Assembly (NCBI RefSeq): GCF_004217335.1
Contig: NZ_SHMP01000010.1
Span: 1-64,000 of the forward strand
DNA: 64,000 nt
DNA from: Natrinema hispanicum
Lineage (GTDB): Archaea; Halobacteriota; Halobacteria; Halobacteriales; Natrialbaceae
Direction of reading: 5' to 3'
A model generated the notes under the pieces. That model worked only from the letters and a program-made list of their open reading frames with translations. It had not been told where the DNA came from and did not search any database. This document shows positions 27,561 through 36,915 of this stretch, in pieces. Within the stretch, counting starts at the first letter, position 1; each line of letters opens with the position of its first letter. The translations under genes and the position numbers were made by a program.

Positions 27561-27885
27561 CAGCTTTTCTGGACATTCAGGGGTCAACCGGACGTAATGG
27601 GTTCTTTAGTTAGAATCCTATCTTATTCTCGAGCTCATGTGATGTACTGTATTCTTCATTTCCAAAATATCCGACAACATTCGCATGTCGGTACAGCTCT
27701 CGGCGCCACTTCTGGCTATTATCCTGTATTGCATTTCCCAGATGTAATAACATGCACTCATCTATAGGATGTTCATACCTTCTTGAATGTGGGGATAGAA
27801 CAATTGTCATGGTATAATGGGTTTGAAAAGGGCTTGTTGGAAACCACAGACTCAATCTGACTGGCCCCTTCGAACTACACACCGA
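27561..27885. other. Intergenic with a downstream ORB-like repeat
   Basis: It holds the ORB-like copy at 27567-27584 and, near 27779, a partial copy of the ParA-upstream inverted repeat. No gene is supported. Confidence 0.5.
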
Positions 27886-29304
27886 ATGCGGATCGATTTC
27901 GACGACGGGACACTCGTGCTCCAAGATGCGCCTGCCGAGGTCCCCTTTGCGGAGTGGGACGATCGCATTGATGAGTACCGCGTGCAAGCCTATCGGTATC
28001 GGGAACTTCTTGAGTGGGCTGGTGGCTGGTCCGACAGCAACGGACAGACAACACTCGAAGATGCGTTACCACGTTCTATGTCTCTCCACGATGCTGCCCG
28101 AAGTTATCCAGAACTCGATCTGACACCGGCGCTCCACATCGAACCGCGTGACTACCAGCAGGCCGCCCTCGACGCCTGGATCGACCACAGCCGTCGAGGG
28201 AGTGTTGTTCTCCCGACTGGCAGCGGGAAGACCTTTCTTGGACTGCAGGCAATCGCTGACGCCGGCGTGAGTGCGCTTGTCGTGACACCGACGATTGACC
28301 TGATGAATCAGTGGCACGCCACACTCACCAACGCCTTTGGCGATCAACTCACAGAGCCGATCGGCGTTCTCGGCGGCGGCAGCCACGAAGTCACCGCGAT
28401 TACCGTCACCACCTACGATAGCGCCTACCGCTACATCAACGAATACGGCGACCAGTTCGGCTTACTCGTCGTCGACGAAGAACATCACCTGCCAGCGCCG
28501 ACATACCGGCAGATTCCCGAGATGACGATTGCACCGTATCGGTTGGGACTGACTGCTACCTACGAACGGCCTGACGGAAAGCATGAGCTCCTCGAGGATC
28601 TCATCGGTCCGGTTGTTTATGAAGAGGCTGTCGACGAACTTGCTGGCGAGTACCTCAGCGAGTACGAAACCATCCACATGTCTGTCGAGCTCACGCCAGA
28701 GGAACGGGAGACATACGACGAGGAGTACCAGATCTATCGCGACTACGTCGATAGCCACGAGTTCGATCTCTGGAAAGAGGAGGGTTATCAGGAGTTCCTC
28801 AAACGGACGTCCTACGATCCGAAGGGTCGGCGGGCACTCATCGCCAAGCAGCGCGCCGAACGCATCGCCCGAACGGCAGAGAAAAAACTCGAGACGCTCG
28901 ACAACCTGCTCAAACGCCACCACGACGACCGCGCGATAATCTTCACTGCGAACAATGACTTCGCCTACGAAATCTCTCAGGAATTTATCGTCCCCTGCAT
29001 CACCCATCAAACGAAGACGGACGAGCGCACCGAGATTCTCGAGCGGTTTCGGACTGGCGAGTACTCGATGCTGGCAACGTCACAGGTGCTCGACGAGGGG
29101 ATTGACGTTCCCGCTGCGAACGTGGGAATTATCTTGTCGGGAAGCGCTTCGAAACGACAGTATGCCCAGCGGCTTGGGCGCATCCTCCGGCCGACAGATG
29201 ACCGCCAGCCGGCACGCCTCTACGAGATCATCACGGCAGACACGATGGAAACGTACGTGTCCCAACAGCGCCGACAGGGGGTGACGACGAATGCTGACGG
29301 CTGA
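27886..29304 (+). CDS. XPB/Rad25-like superfamily 2 helicase
   Basis: The product has 472 residues from the ATG at 27886; the upstream extension to 27817 is not haloarchaeal in composition. The N-terminal 85 residues match the damage-recognition part of archaeal XPB. Helicase motifs are LPTGSGKT (109-116), VVTPTIDL (Ia), VVDEEHH (195-201), LTATYER (222-228), then IIFTANN, and SQVLDEGIDVP...RLGRILRP (V and VI). XPB partners the nuclease Bax1 in archaeal nucleotide-excision repair. The next gene is a Bax1 homologue that overlaps by 14 bases, so the pair is an operon. Confidence 0.88.
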   Translation: MRIDFDDGTLVLQDAPAEVPFAEWDDRIDEYRVQAYRYRELLEWAGGWSDSNGQTTLEDALPRSMSLHDAARSYPELDLTPALHIEPRDYQQAALDAWIDHSRRGSVVLPTGSGKTFLGLQAIADAGVSALVVTPTIDLMNQWHATLTNAFGDQLTEPIGVLGGGSHEVTAITVTTYDSAYRYINEYGDQFGLLVVDEEHHLPAPTYRQIPEMTIAPYRLGLTATYERPDGKHELLEDLIGPVVYEEAVDELAGEYLSEYETIHMSVELTPEERETYDEEYQIYRDYVDSHEFDLWKEEGYQEFLKRTSYDPKGRRALIAKQRAERIARTAEKKLETLDNLLKRHHDDRAIIFTANNDFAYEISQEFIVPCITHQTKTDERTEILERFRTGEYSMLATSQVLDEGIDVPAANVGIILSGSASKRQYAQRLGRILRPTDDRQPARLYEIITADTMETYVSQQRRQGVTTNADG

Positions 29305-30623
29305 TCTGGCTCGTTCTCGTACCACCGGCGATGCGATCAAGCCGCTATTTATTGATCCAACGGATGAGAACTATCGAGAGACGGCACGCGAACTCATTGC
29401 GCTGTTCGATGCCCATCTCGGTGAGCCGAAAGGCGATCTCGAAGACGCGATCGACGAACTCACTGTGGCGGATACCGACTACAAGATCGTCCAAGGGCTG
29501 GCGAAACTGCTTCTCGACGAGTGTGAGTTCGAAGTCATGTCTCCAGTCGAGCCTCGTGAGATCCGCCAGACCCTGTTCGAGAAGGCCAACGAGCGGTATC
29601 CGGTTGTTCGCCAACCCACGCTCGGTGACGACACACAGAAGATCGAGGTATATAGTGCAGTTGCTGATGAGTTGGGTATCTCACTCGAAGCGTGCTACCG
29701 CGGGATGTATGCTGACCTCGAGGAAAACAAACGACTTGTCCAGGTCGGCACACGGACCGCTGACCAGTATGACGGTGCTGGCGAGCAATCGACTACGACC
29801 ACGACACTGACTGGACAGTAGCGATGGCGAGTACGACCACACTGACCTGACGGTCGACTGGCTGGTCACTCGCTACAATCTCGCGCTCGCCCAGGCAGCC
29901 CTCTACGATGCGACCGAGATGCGAATCCGTGTCTGGGATCATTTCGGGACGGTATTCAGCTACGTCAAACTCTTCGGACTGATGCATCGGATCTATCCGA
30001 TCGATTCTGATGGCAAGCATGTCGAACGAACTGACCGTGCCGATGGCTACGAGGCCATACTTGACGGGCCAGCGTCGTTGTTCTCCCAATCGCAAAAATA
30101 CGGCATCCGGCTGGCGAACTTTCTACCAGCATTGCCTCTTTGTGACCGCTGGGAGATGACTGCCACAGTGCTTATTGATGAGACAGCAGGTGAGACACGG
30201 CAACTCAGATTAGACGACACTGACGGACTCGATTCACACTACAGTACTGGCAGGCGGTTCGATAGCGATCTTGAGCAGACACTCGCCCAGAAATGGGAGC
30301 GAGCGACCACGGACTGGGAGTTACTACGCGAAAACGATGTGTTTGACCTCGGTGATGAGGTGATGATCCCCGATTTCGCGATCGAGCATCCGGACGGTCG
30401 GCGAGCGATTCTCGAGATCATCGGATTCTGGACACCCGAGTATCTCGAGTCGAAGCTGAAGAAAATACGCCAGGCAGATGCTGAGAATCTCCTTGTCGCA
30501 GTCTCCGAACAGTTAGATTGCTCGAATAGTGACTTCGGAGACACGAGTGACCGGGTGCTTTGGTTCAAAACTGGGATTCATGTCTACGACCTGGTTGAAC
30601 TGGCAGAAGAGTATTCGATTTGA
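29291..30623 (+). pseudogene. Bax1 (DUF790) nuclease gene broken by one frameshift
   Basis: The first 176 residues (MLTADLARSRTTGDAIKPLF ... to a stop at 29821) are the N-terminal DUF790 part. The rest, in the +1 frame from about 29808, reads DWLVTRYNLALAQAALYDATE ... FSYVKLFGLMHRIY and ends with the nuclease domain (DEVMIPDFAIEHP ... LEIIGFWTPEYLESKL, stop at 30623). The ExxxFWTPEYxxxK stretch is the Bax1 PD-(D/E)XK-like signature. Joined, the gene would encode the usual full-length Bax1. A single base error in the sequence, a real mutation or programmed frameshifting are all possible; I favour loss of function or error. Confidence 0.72.
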
Positions 30624-30969
30624 GAACGGAACTCTCAGTGTTCTCTTGACTGGCAGATGATTCGTGTCATGCGCGGTCGCGTCCGCGTAACTGGGAATCG
30701 GGAAGAGATTGATAATGAGGACATCGGATATATCACCTGTCGCGTGATCCACTGCGCGCGACACTGCCCGGATTCAATCATCGCCCACCCTCAGTCCCGT
30801 CCGGTGTTGATCGCTGTCCCCGATCCACCGGATATACCGCTTTTCGAGACTCGAGACACACCGTGTGCAGAGTGAACTCTGTGTACGTGGGGCATCAACT
30901 ACAACTATCTATGAAGGGGGGGAGTTTCATCCCTGTTTTCTCAGGAAATACGGTGTGTCCTTCGTCCCC
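30624..30969. other. Intergenic, no gene supported
   Basis: Short open frames here lack family features. The last part before 30969 is T- and G-rich. It should hold the 3' ends of the two flanking transcripts. Confidence 0.35.
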
Positions 30970-31182
30970 CTACGTTCCGTGCCGCTGGTCGAACACTCCA
31001 ATATCAGAATCTGTACTGTCAGGTCCAGCAACTGCCTTCGCACACTCGAGCTCACGGATCTCTCTTTGAGCCTGTTGTTCGAGCATTTCTGCTCGCCGAC
31101 ACCGGTCACGAGCGACGTCGTCGACACTGTCCTCGTCACCGATCGTGAAGCGCTTGCCACGGTGATCGATCTGCTCGAGCAT
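30970..31182 (-). CDS. Small hypothetical helical protein, coupled to a zinc protein
   Basis: The product has 70 residues (MLEQIDHRGKRFTIGDE...). It is charged and helical (ARDRCRRAEMLEQQAQREIRELE). Its ATG overlaps the stop codon of the upstream gene by one base (TGATG), a sign of translational coupling. Function unknown. Confidence 0.5.
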   Translation of the reverse strand: MLEQIDHRGKRFTIGDEDSVDDVARDRCRRAEMLEQQAQREIRELECAKAVAGPDSTDSDIGVFDQRHGT

Positions 31183-31346
31183 CAGTACCGATCCTCGGCT
31201 TCGTCCACTGCAGCATCTCGAGCGTCCGCTTGGAGGTGCTCGTAGCGGACCTCACAGCTGTCCGAACAGAACCGACCAGCATACCCTGCAAGATCGCGAG
31301 CAGGTTCCGAACACGTCGGCATCCGGCACTCGTCGCGATCAGTCAT
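31182..31346 (-). CDS. 54-residue zinc-binding protein
   Basis: An ATG at 31346 gives 54 residues, with CRMPTCSEPARD and FCSDSC forming a C-x4-C...C-x3-C zinc-binding arrangement, followed by an acidic helix. It is too short for most gene finders. It overlaps the next gene by one base. Small zinc proteins of this kind are common in haloarchaeal plasmids and viruses; a nucleic-acid-binding role is only inferred. Confidence 0.6.
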   Translation of the reverse strand: MTDRDECRMPTCSEPARDLAGYAGRFCSDSCEVRYEHLQADARDAAVDEAEDRY

Positions 31347-31493
31347 CTGGCGATCCCTCGCTTCAGGAGCTGAGTTGTTTCAGTGGCTATCGACGCGATT
31401 GCTGTCTCTCTTTGTCTCATGGGTTGCTGCGGTGGACTCCCTTCGAGCCCCCGCACCCCTTTCAGGGGGTACAAATCGTCTCGAGTGACGAGA

Positions 31494-32075
31494 TCACTCG
31501 ACAGTCAGCGGCTGAACTGTACCATCTGGCGCAGGGACAAGTCCCGTGCGGATCTCGAGGTCGACACGCCGAAGATGCTTACAGCCGTCAGTCTGGCTGG
31601 CGCTGCTCGAAATCAGGGCAGGTACACGTCGTTGCCTCGATATCGACCTTGTAGGTGTTCCCGCTCTCACTCTCGACCTCGTAGATCGGGCCCACTGTCG
31701 CAAAGCAGACATCCAACTGTCTCGTTCAGTGCACGGCGCGTTCGTGGATCGTCGATCGAGTAGCCACCTGCCTCGAGGGCAGTCAGCGGCTGGGGGTTGT
31801 CGCAGGGGTACGGTGAACTCCGTCGCGATGGTTGCGCTTCTTGGCCTGCACTTCCTGCAAGCGCCAGTAGCGTGTACGATATTCGTAGCCATCGGTGAGG
31901 TTGATTTCGTACGGTGTTGGCTCTGTGCCCGGCAGCCACTTCAGTCGATCGCGACGAGCTCATGTCCGTTCAGTCGGGCAACGTCTCCTGGATAGCTGCG
32001 ATCACGGTCGCTCGTGTACTCGTTTGTCGGGCTATCTCGATGCAGGTCGCTCTCGGGTGGTCGATCTGTACTCAT
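31494..32075 (-). pseudogene. SWIM zinc-finger gene with several frameshifts
   Basis: Four partial frames in order make one gene: MSTDRPPESDLHRDSP...GHELVAID (from 32075), KWLPGTEPTPYEINLTDGYE...RYWRLQEVQAKK, LTALEAGGYSIDDPRTRRAL, and IYEVESESGNTYKVDIEATTCTCPDFEQRQPD / GCKHLRRVDLEIRTGLV (stop at 31494). CTC...CKH is the SWIM motif C-x-C-xn-C-x-H, which binds zinc and usually DNA. At least three frame breaks are needed, so it is either decayed or the sequence is error-prone here. Confidence 0.55.
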
Positions 32076-32185
32076 TCGTGGCCTCGAGGCATGCGAGTGT
32101 GCGCCTCACCCTCTCAGGCGCGGAAAATCACCGGTGGAAGCAGATTAGGTGAACAGATCAAGTCCTCGGCTATCTGGCTGGACTT

Positions 32186-32620
32186 TTACAGTGCTCGTGG
32201 ATCGCTATCGACGATGCTCGCAAATGCGACGTTCTTCTGAACCTGTTCAATTTCGATGGTAGGTTCGTCACCAGGTTGGGCTCCAGAGACGATCACGACA
32301 TAGCCACGCTCGACTTTTGCAATGCCGTCGCCCTGATCGCCAACAGTCTCGATTGTTACATTGTGTACCTCGCCTTCCTTGACAGGGGGTCCCGATGGAG
32401 TTCGGTTCGTGGTTTCCCGAGAAGGAGGTTGTTGTGTCTCCTGTTGTATCGATGACTCTGTTGAGGCAGGAGACTCAAGAATCGCTACGCGATATGTTTC
32501 GTCAACTGATAACGCTTCATGATCAACTTCATTCGAGGGAACTTCTATAACGTATGTTCCATTTTGTTCTTCGACTGGGGAGCTGAACAGAGAGCACAGG
32601 GAATCGGGAATCTCGACCAT
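32186..32620 (-). CDS. TRAM-domain protein
   Basis: The product has 144 residues. Residues about 78-140 form a TRAM domain (KEGEVHNVTIETVGDQGDGIAKVERGYVVIV ... VAFASIV), a small beta-barrel that binds RNA; single-TRAM proteins act as RNA chaperones in archaea. The N-terminal half has a small beta-rich part and a proline- and threonine-rich linker. The gene is monocistronic and its upstream region carries a 20-base inverted repeat. Confidence 0.85.
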   Translation of the reverse strand: MVEIPDSLCSLFSSPVEEQNGTYVIEVPSNEVDHEALSVDETYRVAILESPASTESSIQQETQQPPSRETTNRTPSGPPVKEGEVHNVTIETVGDQGDGIAKVERGYVVIVSGAQPGDEPTIEIEQVQKNVAFASIVDSDPRAL

Positions 32621-32658
32621 TGAGTTTCTAGTGTTCAGTACCCACGGGACAAGTAAGT

Positions 32659-32768
32659 TTCAGTACTTCACAAAGCTGGTCCTTGTGATTGCATCGTCTG
32701 CTTGCTCGACAGTAGACACACCTCATGCAAGCAGATTTTTCAATTAATCAGCTTCGTGAAGTACTGAA
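32659..32768. repeat. 110-base element bounded by 20-base inverted repeats
   Basis: TTCAGTACTTCACAAAGCTG (32659-32678) and its complement at 32749-32768 agree at 19 of 20 bases. Inside is a second perfect 8-base inverted repeat (TCTGCTTG ... CAAGCAGA). It lies between the TRAM gene and the KAP gene. No target duplication seen. A miniature transposable element or a structured transcript region are both possible. Confidence 0.65.
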
Positions 32769-32962
32769 GATAGCCAGTTCTTGTATTAACCATGTGGCTG
32801 ACCGACACACTGTTGATCCACCATGAGTGCGGTGGCCCACCTCCCGCATGGCTAGCCACTACAGTTCTGTCACCCAATATTGATTTATCGTTGTATAAGT
32901 GTTGAACATGGTGATATTTGCGACCGGAAGACTAAGGAGTGTGTCATGTCCATCATTGTTCT

Positions 32963-35122
32963 ATGACGACGAATTCGGATGAACCGCAGCTTCTCTCCGA
33001 TTCATCACTAGAAAAACCGGAAGAAGATCAACTGGGATACGATGAATTTGCAAAGGATATCGCAGACTCAATCACTTCAGAAGTACCCGGAGAAGAATTC
33101 ATTATAGGGATTTACGGTCCTTGGGGATCTGGGAAGAGTACAGCACTCAATTTTATCGAGTACTATCTTGAGCAAAGTCAAGAACCGCCTGCTGTAATCC
33201 GGTTCAATCCGTGGTGGTTTTCCGGACAAACCGATCTGCTGGAACGGTTCTTCGCTCAGTTAGAGTCGGGATTGGAGAGCGAGGACGGATTCGACAAAGT
33301 TAGAACCCAGCTGTCAAACTTCTCTTCTGCACTCTCGACTGTTCCTTTGTCGGCGGTTACAGGGGTTCCCTCCCAGAGATTTCTTCAGTATTTAGCGCGG
33401 AGACTGGATCCAACCCCCGGTAATGTCGAAGAGTTAAAACAGAATATTTCAGATACGCTTGAGGAAACAGACCGTCGGATCGTTATCTTTCTCGATGATA
33501 TTGATCGACTGACCGAGGATGAGATGGCGCAGATGTTCCGGCTTGTGAAAAGCGTAGCCGATTTCCCGAATGTAACCTATATCTTAGCGTTCGATCACGA
33601 TGTCGTCACCAATGCATTGGAGAGAGAAAAAGTGGTTCAAGACGGTGAAGAGTATTTGGACAAGATTATCCAGTTGCCACAGCATCTTCCTATTCCTGAA
33701 AAGGGTTCACTTGACCAGTTTTTCATAGATCGACTTCTACAGATAACCGGAGACAGAGAACTCGAGATCAATGAGAATCACTGGCAGAACGTCTACAGAG
33801 ATGGTATCCTGCCTACTTTGAATACTCCAAGAGATGCTATTAGACTATCAAATTCAGTACGATCTTCATTCAGAAAACTCGAAAATGAAGTGAACTTTAT
33901 CGATCTGGTTGCAGTTGAGACATTACGAATCTTCTACACCAATGCTTACGAGTATATCCGTGAACATCCAGAAGAGTTCACCAACAAAGGGAGAACACGC
34001 CGATTACGCGACGAGGATGACTATACTGAGTTTTTGGAAGAGAGTGTTTCAGGAGAGGTCGACCGCGAGAGAGTGGAAGCTATTCTAACGTATCTTTTTC
34101 CCCGCTTCGATACTGGATCCTCGTTTACGGGATCGCGGTACAGTGAAGACTCCAATACGTTCCGTAAACGGAAACGGATCTGTCATCCCGAGATCTTTCC
34201 TTTCTACTTCCGTCAGACCGTGCCTCGAGGAGAGCTTACTACCACGGAAATCGAATCAGTGCTTTCAGTTTCCGAGGACTCAGAGGCGTTCGCTGAGGAA
34301 CTCAGACGGTTATCGACAGAAGAAGGGAAAGATGGCCGGTCTAAGGCAAACCGACTTCTGAACCGGTTCGCGGACTATACAGATGAGCTTTCAGAAGAAC
34401 AAATAAAGGGAGCAATGAAAGCGTTGTTCCTTGTTGGAGATGAGCTGTGTGCTGTGGATCCGTCTAAGAGTATTATGGATGGTGGTACTCGGAATCAGAT
34501 CAACTCGATTGTCTGGAGTATACTTAGAGACATGGAAGACCGGGAAGAACGGTTATCACTGCTCAAACAGAGTGTTCAGGTAGGAGACTCTCCTTTTGTA
34601 TCGAGTCTTATCACCGGTGTTCTGTACCAGGAGCATGGTGAGATGGGTGGTGAGGGTACTGATGAGGAAGAGCGTTTGCTGAACTACGATCAGCTTGAGG
34701 AACTCACATCGGTTGTAGTTGAGAAGATTGAGGAAACCGGTGAGAAAGGTGACCTACTGGAGTCCCCGAATCTTGATGTTGTTCTCGCAAGATGGATGGA
34801 ATGGTCTGATTCAGAGAAACCAGTTAAATGGGTTCAACAGAATACACAAGAGACAGATGATCTACTGCACTTTCTCAATCAGTATGTTAGTGAAGGAAGG
34901 TATGCTTCCATGGCTGAAAGCGGTGTACAACAGTTTTTTGATCCTCAGAGACTCGATTCCTTCTTCGAACTCTCCGAATTAGAAGATCGGTTGGACGACC
35001 TTGAGAAAGAAGAACTGGAGGACTGGCAACAACACACTATAGAACTGTTTAACCGAGGGAAAGAAATGCTGGATAATGGTAGAGATCCTAGTGACTTCTC
35101 TGCTTGGCGTCTCGAAAGATAA
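32963..35122 (+). CDS. KAP-family P-loop NTPase
   Basis: The product has 719 residues from the ATG at 32963. Walker A is GPWGSGKST (52-60), followed by VIRFNPWWFSGQ, a KAP hallmark, and Walker B IVIFLDDIDRL (about 173-182), then YILAFDHDVV (sensor 1). The C-terminal 350 residues are helical and without a recognised domain. I see no transmembrane helices inserted in the P-loop domain, unlike classical KAP proteins. KAP NTPases are frequent in bacterial and archaeal defence islands. The gene opens the defence-like block that runs to about 46.9 kb. Confidence 0.82.
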   Translation: MTTNSDEPQLLSDSSLEKPEEDQLGYDEFAKDIADSITSEVPGEEFIIGIYGPWGSGKSTALNFIEYYLEQSQEPPAVIRFNPWWFSGQTDLLERFFAQLESGLESEDGFDKVRTQLSNFSSALSTVPLSAVTGVPSQRFLQYLARRLDPTPGNVEELKQNISDTLEETDRRIVIFLDDIDRLTEDEMAQMFRLVKSVADFPNVTYILAFDHDVVTNALEREKVVQDGEEYLDKIIQLPQHLPIPEKGSLDQFFIDRLLQITGDRELEINENHWQNVYRDGILPTLNTPRDAIRLSNSVRSSFRKLENEVNFIDLVAVETLRIFYTNAYEYIREHPEEFTNKGRTRRLRDEDDYTEFLEESVSGEVDRERVEAILTYLFPRFDTGSSFTGSRYSEDSNTFRKRKRICHPEIFPFYFRQTVPRGELTTTEIESVLSVSEDSEAFAEELRRLSTEEGKDGRSKANRLLNRFADYTDELSEEQIKGAMKALFLVGDELCAVDPSKSIMDGGTRNQINSIVWSILRDMEDREERLSLLKQSVQVGDSPFVSSLITGVLYQEHGEMGGEGTDEEERLLNYDQLEELTSVVVEKIEETGEKGDLLESPNLDVVLARWMEWSDSEKPVKWVQQNTQETDDLLHFLNQYVSEGRYASMAESGVQQFFDPQRLDSFFELSELEDRLDDLEKEELEDWQQHTIELFNRGKEMLDNGRDPSDFSAWRLER

Positions 35123-35456
35123 AACAATCATATTTCAAAGAGTGGCTGTTCTTATGTGGACCATTTATGTCAGATCCCCTTCTAGTGGAGTTTCTACCCT
35201 TCTTTGGCGGCCTCTCTGCTCCATATATCGCGTTTGTCCTTACTGCACGTGATCGTGATCTGTGTTGATCCCTCTGCCAGTCCCATCGATTCTTCCCATT
35301 GGGGTCGATCAGTCATCATACGCTACCTAGCGCGGCTAGACCTTGTGTCAGTCATGCGAGTGACCATCCTACCAGTGATCCATCACAGATGTGGTGATCA
35401 GCCAGACCTGTGACTATCTGCCACGAACGTATATGTGCCAAGAAGTCGCTGACACC
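35123..35456. other. Intergenic with the first copy of a short repeat
   Basis: GTGGTGATC (35391-35399) and TCTGCCACGAAC (35417-35428) recur fused as one block at 38730-38748. No gene is supported. Confidence 0.45.
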
Positions 35457-36719
35457 TCAGCTAAAAAGTTCGTCTAAAATAGTTCCTAGACGTGATCTCA
35501 GACTCATCACATCATGTCCAAGTGTCTTACCGGACTTATGATGGGCCATCCACCGCCTCTGCGCCTGATTCATACTTCTAATCGAAGAAACAGTTTTCTG
35601 ATCTAAGCTTGCGTAATTAGTAACTTCATCCAGCAAACTATGATGGCCGCCCGCCAAATTATAATATACTCCTCCTTGCTGCTCTTTAGCAATCACATCA
35701 ACCCCCTGTCTGTCCTCAAGATAAGCGATGAACGCCCACTCAATCGCATGAATATAACTTCCTAAAGCAGGTTGCCAGAGATCGTTCTCCACACAGGCAT
35801 CACCATCCTCGATCTGCTTTAACACCTCTTCTCCATGCTTCATACCTTGCAACTTCTTTCTCACATCCTCAGAAACCAACTCCGGCAAATCACTGGAACC
35901 ACTTGGCAATCCATAAGCCGGAGGCTCCGCAGCCTTATTATCGCCTCCTTCAAACCCAATCGCCGCCAATGATGTGATCAAATCTTGGATTCGGGGATTC
36001 AACCGAGTAGGCTGAGGGAGAAAAGTCAAGTTCCCTCCCAATTCTTGTATTTCACCGGAAGCGTTCATAAACCTGCTTAGCCGAGCAGCAATTAGTTGCC
36101 CTTCTCTAGATTTAGCAATTGGATCCAGATCTCCGCCAACAAACTCATATTGCACATCATCGTCTCCCCCTTCAAAATCCAACGTATGCGTATATCCGTC
36201 AACAAATTTGAAGTAGTCATCAATAGCTGACAAATCGCTCACAATTTCAAAATCGCTGATGCCAGACTCTGAGAATTTGGCCTCCTGAATTGGTTTGGTG
36301 CGTGATAGCAGACCATGTTGGTATAACCAAGAAAGGGTTTGGCTGCGATCAGAAGCCGTCTCAATTTTCAAAAGATCGCTGTACAACACCGTCAATGAAC
36401 CACCTGTACTCAGGAAATTAGGTATAACATCTGTCCAAGCCAGTGATTCGAATATATCCAATAGTTCATCCTCGTTATTATCGATCTCAGCTATTTTCTT
36501 GTTCTTACCTCTATAGAGATGGTTTAGGGGAAGATCAGAAAACTCTTCGTCATCTATTAGATTGATAAAATTTAGGTCCAAAACCAGGTGTTCAGCTGAA
36601 ATAGAATTCGGAGAAAACTTCTTCCAGTCTTTCACTGTGATTTCATCTGGGATCCGGTCTTCGACACCGTGTTCCTCTACGCCATCAGTAAGTCGATCAG
36701 AAACGATCGTAGTCTCCAT
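35457..36719 (-). CDS. Unknown protein with a HEPN-like C-terminal domain
   Basis: The product has 420 residues. The first 280 residues are not recognised; they appear mixed alpha/beta and acidic. The C-terminal 120 residues are helical: ALGSYIHAIEWAFIAYLEDR, then ASLDQKTVSSIRSMNQAQ, and R388-RWMA-H393. The R-x4-H motif, after a pair of long helices, resembles the active site of HEPN ribonucleases, which often act as toxins in defence. The gene is transcribed against both neighbours. The HEPN assignment rests on the motif and helix pattern alone. Confidence 0.55.
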   Translation of the reverse strand: METTIVSDRLTDGVEEHGVEDRIPDEITVKDWKKFSPNSISAEHLVLDLNFINLIDDEEFSDLPLNHLYRGKNKKIAEIDNNEDELLDIFESLAWTDVIPNFLSTGGSLTVLYSDLLKIETASDRSQTLSWLYQHGLLSRTKPIQEAKFSESGISDFEIVSDLSAIDDYFKFVDGYTHTLDFEGGDDDVQYEFVGGDLDPIAKSREGQLIAARLSRFMNASGEIQELGGNLTFLPQPTRLNPRIQDLITSLAAIGFEGGDNKAAEPPAYGLPSGSSDLPELVSEDVRKKLQGMKHGEEVLKQIEDGDACVENDLWQPALGSYIHAIEWAFIAYLEDRQGVDVIAKEQQGGVYYNLAGGHHSLLDEVTNYASLDQKTVSSIRSMNQAQRRWMAHHKSGKTLGHDVMSLRSRLGTILDELFS

Positions 36720-36915
36720 TATTGTCTATTAATTGAGTACTGGTAATGCAAAAAGTCTCTGACTCATTCATGGAAATCTCCGCTCTCCTTAACTCCTTGG
36801 TCGCGATGATGCTTGTTGGTGCGAAACTCGGTTTTCATACAGCCACTGAACTTTACTGATCATAGAGCAAACATAGAAACCGCTTTGGACCTAAAAAGAT
36901 ATATTAGAGTTAGGG

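Noticed and set aside
28462..29010. Open frame opposite the XPB-like helicase
   Set aside because: It lies wholly inside the helicase gene, whose motifs are complete; the antisense product has no recognisable features.
29800..29830. Programmed frameshifting in the Bax1 gene
   Set aside because: No slippery heptamer or nearby strong stem is evident at the junction; mutation or sequencing error is simpler.
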